64,000 nucleotides of DNA from Chaetoderma sp. LZ-2023a (lineage: Eukaryota > Mollusca > Caudofoveata > Chaetodermatida > Chaetodermatidae). Location of the stretch: assembly GCA_034401795.1 (NCBI GenBank), contig CM067373.1:35437443-35501442 (forward strand), given 5' to 3'. A program made the translations under genes and the position numbers. Shown one piece after another: positions 11,606-21,982 of the stretch. Below the pieces are notes generated by a model. The model was not told the DNA's origin and searched no databases. It saw only the letters and a program-made list of their open reading frames with translations. Position 1 is the first letter of the stretch; each line of letters starts with the position of its first letter.

Positions 11606-12498
11606 AATTTAAACTTAAATTATCGACAGGCAGAAAAACGACCACATTTGAGACTATAAATACATTGTAACTATAAACCGACAGTAGCAGCAGCTGAGCC
11701 TGTAAACACAGTGACAAACCAGTGTAAGTACTTTGTAACGTGCCAGATATCACATCACATTAGGCAAATTAGAGTATTTCTACTCTCCATGGTCATGATG
11801 TCAGTCAATCGCTGGGAACTAACCCATTTTCTACATTGATACTCATTTCTGGGTGGAGATAGACAATGATGAATAAATGAATTACCAATATTTCCAACAA
11901 TTATGAAACAGTACATATTGAGCCATGGATGCTGAGTATCCAGTCTGGAAGCCTCAGATCATTCTGCTACAGCACTATCTACTTGACAATGTATATTTTT
12001 AGAAAAGTATATAAACATTGAAAACAATCCTACAATATCTTGAAATAAAATGTATGCATGCATGCGTTTGTGTGCGTGTGTGTGTGTGTCTACGAATGTG
12101 CGTGTGCCTGAGTGTGTGTGCATGTTGTGTATATGAGAAGGCATGTACATGTAAGTTGCACTCTCACATGAATTATTACTCATAGAAAGCACACCTGGTT
12201 CCATGTGATGCCGATTCTGTTTACACTAAGACAGGTGAGCTGGCTGAAGGCATGTGACAGATCTGATGGTGCTGCAGGTATTGCTAAGTGACTATCACTG
12301 GAAAGACATAGAAATGAGTGATAAGAGGTACAGAACTGGAATAATATTTAGATAAAGATCTAGCTTATATTTCCAGGGACGTCTTGGAGTGTTATTTTTC
12401 AAAACAATTATCAACAAAACTGCTTGAGTCAAATTTCAGACTGGAAAGTCCTATAGACAATATGAGGTATGCCTAACTACTAATGCGTGCAGTCCTGT
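11606..12498. other. TBCE intron with a TG microsatellite
   Basis: 12057-12125 is a TG/CG-rich microsatellite (TGTGCGTGTGTGTGTGTG core). The rest shows no recognisable gene or element. Confidence 0.5.
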
Positions 12499-12561
12499 TC
12501 ATAGAGACAGAGAGGGAGAGAGAGAGAGGGAGGGGTAGGGATGGAGAGATAGAGGGGAGAC

Positions 12562-12594
<33 letters not shown>

Positions 12595-12665
12595 GAGGGA
12601 GGGAGGGAGGGAGAGGAGGAGGGCGAGGGATGGGGAGGGGGGAGAGAGAGAGGGATGGAGGATAG
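12499..12665. repeat. GA-rich simple repeat
   Basis: Polypurine tract (GAGAGA, GGGAGG) of about 165 bp on the plus strand. It opens spurious ORFs in several frames on both strands. Confidence 0.95.
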
Positions 12666-12761
12666 AAAGGAAAGACGGATGCCCAGGCAAGTGGAAGGAC
12701 GATCCTGTAGGAAAACAATGTGTGCTTGCATGCAGGTTAAAACCTGACTACCGCAACTCAC

Positions 12762-12817
12762 TCTCATTATTCTGTAGCACAAGGACTAAGGTACGCAGTG
12801 CATTTCCCAGGTAAGGA
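12762..12817 (-). CDS. TBCE: Possible TBCE exon (doubtful)
   Basis: 56 nt between an acceptor-like GGCTCTTAG and a donor GTGAGTTG. Read after the two bases left by the 14845-15033 exon it gives SPYLGNALRTLVLVLQNNE. This resembles the TBCE stretch TLSVLKVLVLNQ that should lie here. Against it, it ends in phase 1, whereas the next secure exon begins in phase 0. Either another small exon is missing, the donor is elsewhere, or the match is chance. A duplicate of the PYLSRTLHMLNL leucine-rich-repeat unit is another reading. Confidence 0.3.
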
Positions 12818-12854
12818 CTAAGAGCCAATCAGCAAGGCTAGCAGAATGTATACT

Positions 12855-12958
12855 GCTCAGCTGCTAACTCGGCTGGGTTAATTTACTGTTAACTTGTGAC
12901 TCAGCTAGGTTAATTTACTGCTAACCAGTGACTCAGTCAGGTTAATTTACTGCTAGGA
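12855..12958. repeat. 32-bp tandem repeat, three units
   Basis: ACTCAGCTAGGTTAATTTAC followed by TGCTAACCAGTG, three times with small changes. Confidence 0.8.
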
Positions 12959-13030
12959 CATGGACATTCAATATGCAAATATTTGTATTTTCTTGACAAA
13001 GTTGAGCATTAAAAGGCTATCATCTTCTAA

Positions 13031-13065
13031 GATGTGTGTGTGTGTGTGTGTGTGTGCATGCGTGC
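13031..13065. repeat. GT microsatellite
   Basis: GTGTGT run followed by GCATGCGTGCGTGCG. Confidence 0.9.
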
Positions 13066-13079
13066 GTGCGTTTCTGAGC

Positions 13080-13545
13080 AAATTACATAGTCTATGCTGA
13101 CGGAAGATGCAGTAGAGGGATCTGATCTGTCACTCAAGTATCTTATGTCATAATCAATTATGCGGCACATCAGCTGACGTCACAATCAGAATGCCATAGA
13201 CTCAGTCATGAAAATCAAAATCTGTCAAGAAGTGTACATATTGCATGTCTTTGATGAAAGTACACCTCAATATACACATTCTGTTGAATATTAGGAACTT
13301 GTTTGACATAGGCAGCCACAGTGCCAAGTTAAATTAGTTGAAAAATATTCAACAGCTTTCCTGTATGGTTAACTTGAAATATAGATTCCTGGAATACGTG
13401 GTCTAAGGTTGAAAATCGATTCCAACATGCATAAAAAGTGGGTGGTGCATACAGACATGGGCGGGGCATAGCTAGAAATGGGCGGGGCATAGCTATAAAT
13501 GGGCAGTGCATAGCTATAAATAGGCAGGGCATAGCTAACAAGAGC
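13080..13545. repeat. Foldback element with hairpin A and GGGCGGGGCATAGCTA tail
   Basis: Holds a family A hairpin (13281-13363), then 13425-13545 with about five units of roughly 21 bp containing GGGCGGGGCATAGCTA. The same two parts occur together at 11480-11600, 14541-14692 and 30060-30120, so they belong to one larger family. Confidence 0.6.
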
Positions 13546-14530
13546 TCCGCAAATGGCGCATAATACCCGCCGTGATGACAAACTAATAAATGACAGCTAT
13601 CAGAAAATATAAATTTTTTCCTCAGACCAGTAATCCAAGTGTCAAAGCGATCTGCTAAACAGTCAAGGAGGCATCGTTCGGAAACCGATTTTCAAGATGG
13701 CTGCCGCTGACTGGTGGCCATATTGGATTTTGGATTATCGTAAATTGTGATAGGTTTCTTCATCAGACATATTCCAACGACCCTAGGATGTGATCCGATA
13801 AATGGTAACAGAGATATCATCCAGAAACCAACTTTCAAGATGGCAGCCCGTGGCTGGTGGCCATCTTGGATTTTGGATCAGTGTCAATTTCGATAAGTTT
13901 CTTCCTCAGACCTAGTCCAACCACTCTATGAAGTTTCAAAGCGATCCGATAAACGGTAACGGAGTTATCATCCATAAACCAATTTTCAAGATGGCCACCG
14001 GTGGCTGGCGGCCATCTTGGATTTTGGATCATTGTCGTTTTCGACAGCCTTCTTCAGCACACCTAGTCCAACCACTCTATGAAGTTTCAAAGTGATGCGA
14101 TAAACGGTAACAGAGTTATTATCCGGAAACCAATTTTCAAGATGGCTACCGGTGGCTGGCGGCCATCTTCGATTTCGGATCATAGTCAATTTTGATAAGT
14201 TTCTTCCCCAGACCTAGTCTAACCACTCCATGAAGTTTCAAAGCGATCCGATAAACGGTAACAGAGTTATTAACGAACCATCCTATGAAGTTTCACTGCG
14301 ATCCGACACACGGTAACGGAGTTATCATCCGGAAACCAATTTTCAAGATGGCCACCGGTGGCTGGCGGCCATCTTGGATTTCAGATCATCGTAGATTTCG
14401 ATAGTTTTCTTCCCAAGACCAAGTCCAACCACCATATGAAGTTTCAATGTGATCCGACAAATGGTAAAGGAGTTATCATCCGGAAACCACTCTGCCGCCC
14501 ACATGCCCGCCCGGACGGATGGCGGCATTA
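13541..14530. repeat. 165-bp tandem array with AAGATGGC hairpins
   Basis: About 5.5 units. Each holds AGTTTCAAAGCGATCCGAT, AACGGTAACAGAGTTATCAT, CCGGAAACCAATTTTCAAG and ATGGCCACCGGTGGCTGGCG next to its near-inverse GCCATCTTGGAT. It starts with AACAAGAGCTCCGCAAATGG. The same family forms the array at 25816-27665. Confidence 0.85.
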
Positions 14531-14540
14531 CATAATATAA

Positions 14541-14692
14541 AAATGGGTGGGGGATAGCCGAAATGGGCGGTGCATAGCTAGAAATAGATGGGCCATAGCT
14601 AGAAATAGGCGGGGCATAGCTAGAAATGGGTGGGGCATAGTTAGAAGCAGGCAGGGCATAGTTAGAAATGGGTGGGGCATAGCTAGAACTGT
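14541..14692. repeat. 21-22-bp tandem repeat
   Basis: About seven units of GGGCGGGGCATAGCTAGAAAT with point differences. Confidence 0.85.
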
Positions 14693-14844
14693 ATTCCTGT
14701 ATGATCCGCTAAACTCTAGTCACAGAATATCAGTATATTGAATCTAATTTGCCAGCAGAATATTTCTTAAATCATGATTCTTCATGTTTAGCAATTAGAT
14801 TTCATAAGGATTAAGTATTACTGCAGCAATATGACACACAGTAC

Positions 14845-15033
14845 CTGACATTTAGCTTGCTCAGGTGTGGCAACTGTTCTGTGATACGCGCGACTTCTGC
14901 CCATGATCCAAGCAAACATTTGGAGATATCCAGCTCTCGTATGTTTGGACAATGTAAGTGTATCTCATCAACGGGGCCAGCGCTGTAGATGTATGTATCA
15001 CGTACACCCACATCTAATAACTGCTCTAAATGA
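14845..15033 (-). CDS. TBCE: TBCE exon: first leucine-rich repeats
   Basis: 189 nt between acceptor ACCTGGCAG and donor GTACTG. One base completes the codon from the 22567 exon, and two bases are left over at the end. Reads SHLEQLLDVGVRDTYIYSAG, then PVDEIHLHCPNIRELDISKC, then LLGSWAEVARITEQLPHLSK and LNV. The match to TBCE is strong and co-linear ([44 protein letters not shown]). These are the opening leucine-rich repeats after the linker. The intron 5' of it is almost entirely a DIRS insertion, whose nearer end lies only 110 bp from this exon. Confidence 0.93.
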
Positions 15034-15142
15034 CTGCCAGGTAGAAAAGAATGTATACTTATAGAACACAGGAATCAAAGATGGTACTACTCAAGACAAA
15101 CTTTATTATCTTTGTCCAATAAGGGGAAATGTATTTTGTATT

Positions 15143-15372
15143 TAAACGAAATCTAGGATTTCTTTTTTCACGAGAGAGTTGATACTTACCTCCCTAATAC
15201 TTTTGATATTGCTAAATATTGGCTTTCACTCAATAAACACTCAGATTTAAAACAGTTAGGTGCCCCTACTGGGCAGGGAGTCAGAGCGTAGTCTGGCGGA
15301 TGCCAGCCCCACCACCGCGCATGCGCAGACTAGCACTTCCTCTGACTAGATTATTGGCTGACACACATGCAA
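15143..15372. repeat. DIRS copy 2 left terminal inverted repeat
   Basis: Outer bases TAAACGAAATCTAGGATTTC followed by CACGAGAGAGTTGATACTTA. From about 15193 it is the reverse complement of 21983-22166. The outermost ~50 bp are unique to this end, as is normal for DIRS elements, whose two termini are not equal. Confidence 0.9.
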
Positions 15373-15429
15373 CTATTAAGAGCCTGAAGACCGAGCCTCT
15401 GTGGGGTGGAGAGGCCGGGTCCGTATCTA

Positions 15430-15528
15430 GGGAGGTAAGTATCAACTCTCTCGTGAAAAAAGAAATCCTAGATTTCGTTTATTTCACTTCAAGAGTATAC
15501 TTACCTCCCTAATACTTTTGATATTGCC
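15430..15528. repeat. DIRS internal complementary region
   Basis: Reads GGGAGGTAAGTATCAACTCT ... CCTAGATTTCGTTTA, then directly TTTCACTTCAAGAGTATACT ... CCCTAATAC. The first half is the inverse of the left terminus and the second the inverse of the right terminus. It thus records the junction of a circular intermediate and fixes both element ends (15143 and 22191). Confidence 0.92.
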
Positions 15529-16058
15529 AGAATTCGAAAGTGAATCTGGCGGGAGGGAGGCGAGGTCAAAAGACCAGCTCATCCCTATACGCTTTTCTGC
15601 GTTTAAGGCACTTAAACTTCTGAAACTGTAAGAAAAAACAGTCAGGATTTGACTAACCATTGGATAACACTACCGATGTATGAGAGATGACCGAATGTCA
15701 TATGCGCTCCCCCCCCTCCTTCCTGGGAGGAAGAGTCGCCTGACCTCAATGTCCTATACGCTCTCTACGTACAAGTGCCATGTACTACAGGACAGAGACG
15801 AAAAAGCTCCATTTTCGTAACTCTCAACAATGAACCACACAAATACACAAACCATCACCATATTAATAACGGGTAATCGTGACAATACAATCAACAACGG
15901 ACAACACATGAACAAGACTGACCTTGTTGAAATGGCTGCTGACATCATCTTCCCATTGGTAAAGACTGATGCAGGCCCAAAAAAGTGGGTGTTTCCATAA
16001 ATTAATTGTGAAATATATAAGTAATGAGGAAAAACCTCCTCAAAAAATATAAACCGAG
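15529..16058 (-). other. DIRS copy 2 spacer between recombinase and internal repeat
   Basis: Non-coding part of the element. A 64-codon minus-strand ORF (15754-15948) has no recognisable features. Confidence 0.5.
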
Positions 16059-17100
16059 TTATTTTTTCAAAATCGACAAGGCGAGAGGATTAGAGGTGTC
16101 ACGGAGATAATGGTCTGTAAAACTTGACTCACAGTGCCACTGAGCCACCGACATAATATCATCCACAGGGACCCCATTAAATAGGGCCGTGGATGTCACT
16201 ACGCCGCGGACACTGTGAGCCTTGGCCACGTCAACCTGCTTCCCGGTGGCGGATTTATGGCAAAACTGAATGTATTCCACAATCCACCTGGAAATGGTGT
16301 CCTTAGAAGCCCTGCCATGGGGTTCAATATATGACAACCATAACGCTGACTGGTCGGTGCGCCACTCCGCCGTACGTTGTTTGTACCGGCGCAGCGCCCG
16401 GACGGGACACCATGCTTTAGAATTAGGATCATATCTAGTTAAAGCAGGCAAAATAATAGGTTGACCTGGATATTTCAACGACTGATTTTTAGCCAAGAAA
16501 TTAATCCTAGGTAGCAGCTTAAGGCCTTCCCCTGAAACCACAAAACGGTCATCCTCGGCTGATAAGGCATGAATTTCACTCCTACGCCTAGCCGAGGCCG
16601 CAGCAATTAAAAACACAGTCTTCAGTGTTAATAGTTTCATAGAAATGGAACTAAGTGGTTCAAAAGGCTTATCACCTAGTACTTGAAGCACTAGCGATAA
16701 ACTCCAAGACGGAATCACAGGTGGATTCCTTGGTCTTAGATTGCCCATGCCTTTAATTAATACATTTAATGTATTTACTTCATCACCTCCCCTCTTAGCC
16801 AAGCAAGGAATAACAGACATTAATGCTGACTTATAACCAGCAATAGAGTTAGGCTTGAGGCTATAGGCATCATAGAGGTGACAGAGGAAATCAGCTACTA
16901 CTTGAATAGATGAATCCATTGGATCAATACATCTTTTTGAGCACCATTCTGCAAATCTGTTGATTTTATAATTATATGCTCTGGAGGTTGACCCCCTCCT
17001 GGCTTTGGCCATAAACATGGCTGCTTGCTCAGAAAAGCCCTCCTTAATTCTAGATTCCTTGACAACATCCACGCAGTCAATCTGAACATTGACGGATTGT
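16059..17100 (-). CDS. DIRS tyrosine recombinase, copy 2
   Basis: C-terminal third of an open frame that runs 16059-18995; upstream of about 17100 that frame only shadows the RT gene. After an N-terminal helical domain (SRAYNYKINRFAEWCSKRCI) comes the catalytic domain. The first Arg is in ASARRRSEIHALS, His-x-x-Arg in KAHSVRGVV, and a Trp-His box with the nucleophile Tyr in AQWHCESSFTDHYLRD. Enzymes of this family cut and rejoin DNA and replace the integrase of LTR elements. The frame overlaps the RT/RNase H frame. Confidence 0.9.
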
Positions 17101-19279
17101 TGTGAAGGGCCTTGCCCTGGAAGATAATATCGTCCATCAGAGGCAGAGGAACCGGATTGCAGACCAGAAGGTCCAGCAGATCCGTATACCATGATCGGCT
17201 TGGCCAATCCGGGGCGATCAGAAGCACTTGGCATTCCTCTTGTCTGATTTTCTGAAGAATTTTTGGAATCAGGATTGCTGGAGGGAATGCGTATGCATAC
17301 ATTCTCCCCCAGCTGATAGCTAACGCATCTGTTGCGAAAGCGCTTGGATCCGGAATCGGAGAGACGTACGTCGTCATCTTCGCATTCTTCTTCGTTGCGA
17401 ACAAATCGATGTTGGGTTTCCCCCAATGGTCGAACAGACGATCCGCCACACATTGATTTAGTTGCCATTCCGTGGGTAAAACACTCATCCTTCGGCTCAA
17501 TGAGTCTGCTAGCAGGTTTAACCTTCCCGGAATATGAACTGCTTTCAAGGTAATCTGGTGATCCAGACACCAACAAAGCAGTTTCCATGTCATCATACAG
17601 AGACTGGGCGACTTCGTTCCGCCCTGGCGGTTTATGTAAGTCACAACTGTTGAGTTGTCTGAACGAATAAGAACAATCTTGCCCTGAACTTTCTGTAAGA
17701 AATGTTCCAGGCCCAGGACTACTGCTTTTAGCTCCTGTAGATTTATATGTTCCTTTGACTGTTCCAGATTCCAAAGCCCTGATATCGTGGACTCTTCCAG
17801 GCAAGCTCCCCAGCCCTCCATCGATGCATCTGTATATACAGTCACCTGAGGGTGGGGAGGGGTTAGCAAAACCCCCGGCAAGAGATTCTCTGTATTCAAC
17901 CACCATTGCAGGTGGTGAATCAGAGGCGCCAACACTGACACATTCGAGTCCAGCGAACCTGTACTCTGGGTCCATTGTGTCATGAGAAATAACTGGATCG
18001 GCCGCCTGCGTAAGGCGGCCTGAGGAATGACTGGTTCCAATGAAACCATCAACCCCAGCATTCTCAAGTAAACCCGTGCCAGGACATGACGACTGTCGCA
18101 CACTGACTGAATTAATGAGATGAGTTTCTGAACTCTCTCCTGAGTAGGATAAACATATCCTGTCTCTAGATCGAAGAACATCCCCAGGTAAACAAACTTC
18201 TGGGATGGAGTCAGCTCTGATTTTGGGAAATTGATCATCCAGCCTAAGTCTGTGAGAGTTTTCAAAACAATCTCCAGATTGGCCGACAAACTTTCCCGGG
18301 TGTGCGCTTTCAACAGCCAGTCGTCTATGTACGTGTGGACTGCTATGCTTCTCCTGCGGAGGTATGCTGTGATCGCAAGAACCACACGGGTGAAAACCCG
18401 AGGAGCCGTGGAAATTCCGAAGGGCAACACCCTGAATTCCCACTGTCTGCCCTGGAATGCAAATCTCAGGAAGCGACAGAAACTCCCGTGGATGGGGATG
18501 TGGAAATAAGCGTCCTTCAAATCTATCGACGCCGTCCACATCCCCCTCTCCAACCCCGCCAACACCGAGCGCACCGTTTCCATCTTGAAACTGGGCGTCT
18601 CGATGAACTTGTTCAATGGCTTGAGGTTGAGAATCGGTCTCCACCCTCCGGTGCGTTTTGTTACTAAGAACAGGGTTGAATAGAAGCCCGGACACCTTTG
18701 TGCCGGCTGAATAGCTCCTTTTTGTACGAGGGAATTTATCTCCTCCTCGATACACAACCTTTGCTCTGGATCTCTCGGAATGGGAGTCCAGACTGGCGCT
18801 AGAGACAGTCGCGACGGCGGGCCTGTCATCCACTCTGGATGATACCCGACGGAAAGCCATCGCAAGACTAAACGGTCCTGAGTTAACCGTTCCCACTCTT
18901 GCATTTGGTCGGCTAGCCGGCCTCCCACCGGTCCACCTAGGGACCGCGGTGGACACGAGGCATGCAAGAGCGGCACTGTCTCCGTCGCCATACACACCGG
19001 AGTGGTTCTTACCGCGGTAAGCGTCCTGTCAGGACCGATAACCACGCCCAGATCCTCGCGCGCCCCGCCCCGCCCCGCGCGCACCTTGGTGCGCGGGCGG
19101 CTGCCTGGCTGACGGCGCCTGAGGAACCTGCGCCCCCCTCGCTGCTGGCCGAATCGCACGCGGCCGAGGCCGACGCTGCGACGGTGGCTGGCCTCTGACT
19201 TGGCCAGCACCACCTCGAGCCTGCAGGGGACGATACGCAGGGGCCGCGGCGCGAACGTTAGCACGACGCAGCACCTCAA
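16898..19279 (-). CDS. DIRS reverse transcriptase, RNase H and DIRS-specific domain, copy 2
   Basis: About 793 codons. Reverse transcriptase fingers begin near residue 170 (LVQKGAIQPAQ..FYSTLFLVTKRTGGWRPILN). The catalytic motif is YIDDWLLKAH, and FPKSELTPSQKFVYLG follows. RNase H follows with VTVYTDASMEGWGACLEE, LQELKAVVLGLE, RSDNSTVVTYINRQGG and NLLADSLSR. Then comes the DIRS-typical segment PNIDLFATKKN..PDPSAFATDAL..YAFPPAILI..LLIAPDWPSRSW, often described as methyltransferase-like. Its first ~250 nt overlap the end of gag. Confidence 0.92.
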   Translation of the reverse strand: MRCCVVLTFAPRPLRIVPCRLEVVLAKSEASHRRSVGLGRVRFGQQRGGRRFLRRRQPGSRPRTKVRAGRGGAREDLGVVIGPDRTLTAVRTTPVCMATETVPLLHASCPPRSLGGPVGGRLADQMQEWERLTQDRLVLRWLSVGYHPEWMTGPPSRLSLAPVWTPIPRDPEQRLCIEEEINSLVQKGAIQPAQRCPGFYSTLFLVTKRTGGWRPILNLKPLNKFIETPSFKMETVRSVLAGLERGMWTASIDLKDAYFHIPIHGSFCRFLRFAFQGRQWEFRVLPFGISTAPRVFTRVVLAITAYLRRRSIAVHTYIDDWLLKAHTRESLSANLEIVLKTLTDLGWMINFPKSELTPSQKFVYLGMFFDLETGYVYPTQERVQKLISLIQSVCDSRHVLARVYLRMLGLMVSLEPVIPQAALRRRPIQLFLMTQWTQSTGSLDSNVSVLAPLIHHLQWWLNTENLLPGVLLTPPHPQVTVYTDASMEGWGACLEESTISGLWNLEQSKEHINLQELKAVVLGLEHFLQKVQGKIVLIRSDNSTVVTYINRQGGTKSPSLCMMTWKLLCWCLDHQITLKAVHIPGRLNLLADSLSRRMSVLPTEWQLNQCVADRLFDHWGKPNIDLFATKKNAKMTTYVSPIPDPSAFATDALAISWGRMYAYAFPPAILIPKILQKIRQEECQVLLIAPDWPSRSWYTDLLDLLVCNPVPLPLMDDIIFQGKALHNNPSMFRLTAWMLSRNLELRRAFLSKQPCLWPKPGGGQPPEHIIIKSTDLQNGAQKDVLIQWIHLFK

Positions 19280-21113
19280 ACTGCTCGCGCAGCGCCCTCT
19301 GGTTATTCACCAGGGTGACCGTCTCCTGGAGGTGGCGACATCCCTCACCTCCAAAAAGACCAGGACCCGTCATAGGCGTACGGAGTAGCCTATTGTACAG
19401 GTCCTGAGACGGGCACAGATTGTCCAGGGCAAACGTGCGTCTTGCCCGGACACTCCTGGTCACCGCCCGAGTCATACAGTCCAGCGCCAGGTTAATACCA
19501 TCCTGGATGGCTCGCTGGACCGTGACCGGACTTGGCTGGCACGATGCGGATGCCGTTACTACCCCCTGTAACAGCTGGGAGACGTGGGACAGAGCGGCAA
19601 TCGAAGCCCTCCCACTCTCCTCCGCATCACGCAACGCGGTATTCGCCGAACGCAACGCGTTCGAGCACAAGACCCCCGTGTCAGAACGGGAGCCTGGCCG
19701 CGCATCCTCACCCAAAGCCGCGCGGTCATCCACGCTGGGCTTGGGTACCACACCGTACCGCTGGTAGTCCAGGGGCACGATGCGACAACGCCTGGCCACC
19801 TCGCGAGGGGCCTTCGCGAGACGTCCACTCGAGTTAATGGACGACTCCGCCGCCTTGAACATGTCAACGACATGCTCCGCCAGCGGCAGAGAAGGCATAG
19901 CGTTAGCAGTCGGTTTCCCAGCTAACCACGGCCTGTGGTCACGCTGGCTAGCCGACTGCTCCACGGGCAGATCAGGCCTAACGCTCACCAACCACTCGCA
20001 AGCGTCAGACCAATCCTCCTCCGTGGCTAACTGCGAGCGCTCTACAAGACGGGGTCCTTCGTCTTCCTCCTGAGCGCAAGCAGCAGAGCTTGACGGCGGG
20101 TACGCTGATACACCTGGCAAGCCAGGGAAAACATGCGGGCCTGACAGCACCGGCATGACAATATCACTGGTTTGACCAGGAGCAGGCACCGTGGCAGAGC
20201 GCGGGGTATATACCGCCCCACCACGGGCCCGGCCAGCACCAGCAACACCCTCGGCAAGCCGAGGTATGCGGTACCGCTGGCCATCAGCAGCGCCCTGGGC
20301 CACCACCTGAGCCGCGGACTCTACTCCAGGGTGAGTAAAACCGTGGAAGAAGCCGCCTGTATTCCCCACGAGGGGTGCACAAACGTCTTCATCCATGTCC
20401 ACGTCGTCAGACGGCGACCCTAGCAGGTAATCCTCATCACCCTGGTCAGAAAGATTAGACCCCGGGTCAGCAAAGAGAGCTAACCCGGGCTGACCAGGAA
20501 CGGTGCCATAGGAGGTACTGGCCACCGCGGCGTGCGGATACCCCTGGACTGATAAGCAGCCCGCGGGTTCCAGCGACAACCGTCCACGGTCCCCTCTCGG
20601 CGCGGCAATAAGCCTGCTGCCAGGGTCGTGGAACGCCCCCTCTAATGGGGCCACCTCTGAATCGTCGAACAACGGAAGCGGTCTAAGGAAAACCGATCCA
20701 GAGGCGGGGATTACCTGCTCCGAAGCCGATGATGAGGACAGTAAAGGATTTGGTTCAGGAAGCATGCCACGAAGCAACCCTGGAACCAAATCCTTTATCG
20801 TCCTCTTCATCTCTCCCAACATCTCGGTCCGGAAGGCCTCCATATCCACCGCGGACGAGACCTTCCCCTTACCCTTCCTACTTACAACCTCTCGTTTCCG
20901 CTTCTTCTTCTTCTCCTCCTCTACCACCTTGTCCGTCGCCTGTAAGCAGCACAAGAATTCGGACATTAACTCGCCCCCCCAGTGCTTACATATGTCACAA
21001 TTAGCCAAGGGACCACAAGGGCTACATTGATAGCAAAGATGAGGCCAGAACTTATCATGTAGATAACGTCCACAGGACGCGCAACCCGGTCCCTGAAACA
21101 GGGCAAAGGACAA
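19029..21113 (-). CDS. DIRS gag-like protein, copy 2
   Basis: About 694 codons, close in sequence to the copy 1 protein (433-2562). It has the same Cys-rich start (CASCGRYLHDKFWPHLCYQC), basic KKKKRKREVV stretch, acidic segment SPSDDVDMDEDVCAPL and C-terminal GARGAGRGARGSGRGYRS tail. The outer start is non-ATG; an in-frame Met follows at GELMSEFLCC. Long GC-rich plus-strand ORFs opposite it are shadows. Confidence 0.85.
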   Translation of the reverse strand: MSFALFQGPGCASCGRYLHDKFWPHLCYQCSPCGPLANCDICKHWGGELMSEFLCCLQATDKVVEEEKKKKRKREVVSRKGKGKVSSAVDMEAFRTEMLGEMKRTIKDLVPGLLRGMLPEPNPLLSSSSASEQVIPASGSVFLRPLPLFDDSEVAPLEGAFHDPGSRLIAAPRGDRGRLSLEPAGCLSVQGYPHAAVASTSYGTVPGQPGLALFADPGSNLSDQGDEDYLLGSPSDDVDMDEDVCAPLVGNTGGFFHGFTHPGVESAAQVVAQGAADGQRYRIPRLAEGVAGAGRARGGAVYTPRSATVPAPGQTSDIVMPVLSGPHVFPGLPGVSAYPPSSSAACAQEEDEGPRLVERSQLATEEDWSDACEWLVSVRPDLPVEQSASQRDHRPWLAGKPTANAMPSLPLAEHVVDMFKAAESSINSSGRLAKAPREVARRCRIVPLDYQRYGVVPKPSVDDRAALGEDARPGSRSDTGVLCSNALRSANTALRDAEESGRASIAALSHVSQLLQGVVTASASCQPSPVTVQRAIQDGINLALDCMTRAVTRSVRARRTFALDNLCPSQDLYNRLLRTPMTGPGLFGGEGCRHLQETVTLVNNQRALREQFEVLRRANVRAAAPAYRPLQARGGAGQVRGQPPSQRRPRPRAIRPAARGAQVPQAPSARQPPAHQGARGAGRGARGSGRGYRS

Positions 21114-21982
21114 GGAGTATGAGCAAACTAGTTAAGCTTAGACACTCAAACCAACTCAAAGAGAAGGAAAACGATCATAAAGATCAATATACATCAGAAA
21201 CCAGCATAGCGACTTGAATTGCTGATAAATACATAGCCAGGCTGATTATGACGTCATTAATCCCGTGACAGGAAAAAATCGATCCCAACAAAACATCCAA
21301 GTGCAAGGACGAATTGTATGCTGAATGGATACGTCGACTACACAACCATCAGATACATATAGATAACTCTTTTCTGGCAAAAATGTTAATTATCTCCCTT
21401 TGCTTACTATAATTAACATCACCACATTATCAATAACTAGATACCTGACACTTTGTATAGACAAACCATCCAACGTGACGAACCGGAGAACTCCACCATC
21501 TGCACGCCTCTTAACTCTCTCCACCTCATGGGGAAGGAATTGGATCAAGAGGGCAAAGTGAGAAGACCTTTATACTAGGCCTCCAACTCACTGGACATAA
21601 TTTTTCATTTGGTTAGATAACCTAACAGTGTTAGTAGGAAATGGAACCATGGTGGAGAGAAAACTAACTCTCTGCTGCTGTGATGCCACCACCTAGCATC
21701 ATACAGACCTGTGGACATAAACAGAAAGAGAAATTAGCCTTAGGTAGCACCGAGTTGACATAAACCAACTAACCAAGGCGCTTATCACGGTAAACGCGAG
21801 TCCCGGAAACACAATACACCGGGAAGAAAACTCGCTAATTTTACTAGAAGTCACCTGATTTAAAGGTCCTAAGTCCTCCTTTGGCGAAGTGTTCCTTCCT
21901 GCCATCCAAATCAGTGACTATCACTCCAAAATAACACCACTTAAACAGTTTAAGAGTAAGAAAAAGCTTATGCACAAAAAGA
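21114..21982 (-). other. DIRS copy 2 leader region
   Basis: Matches 2563-3387. Non-coding in both copies. Confidence 0.7.

Noticed and set aside
12480-12782. Overlapping ORFs of 60-100 codons on both strands
   Set aside because: They arise from the GA-rich simple repeat and have only Ser/Leu/Pro or Glu/Arg runs.
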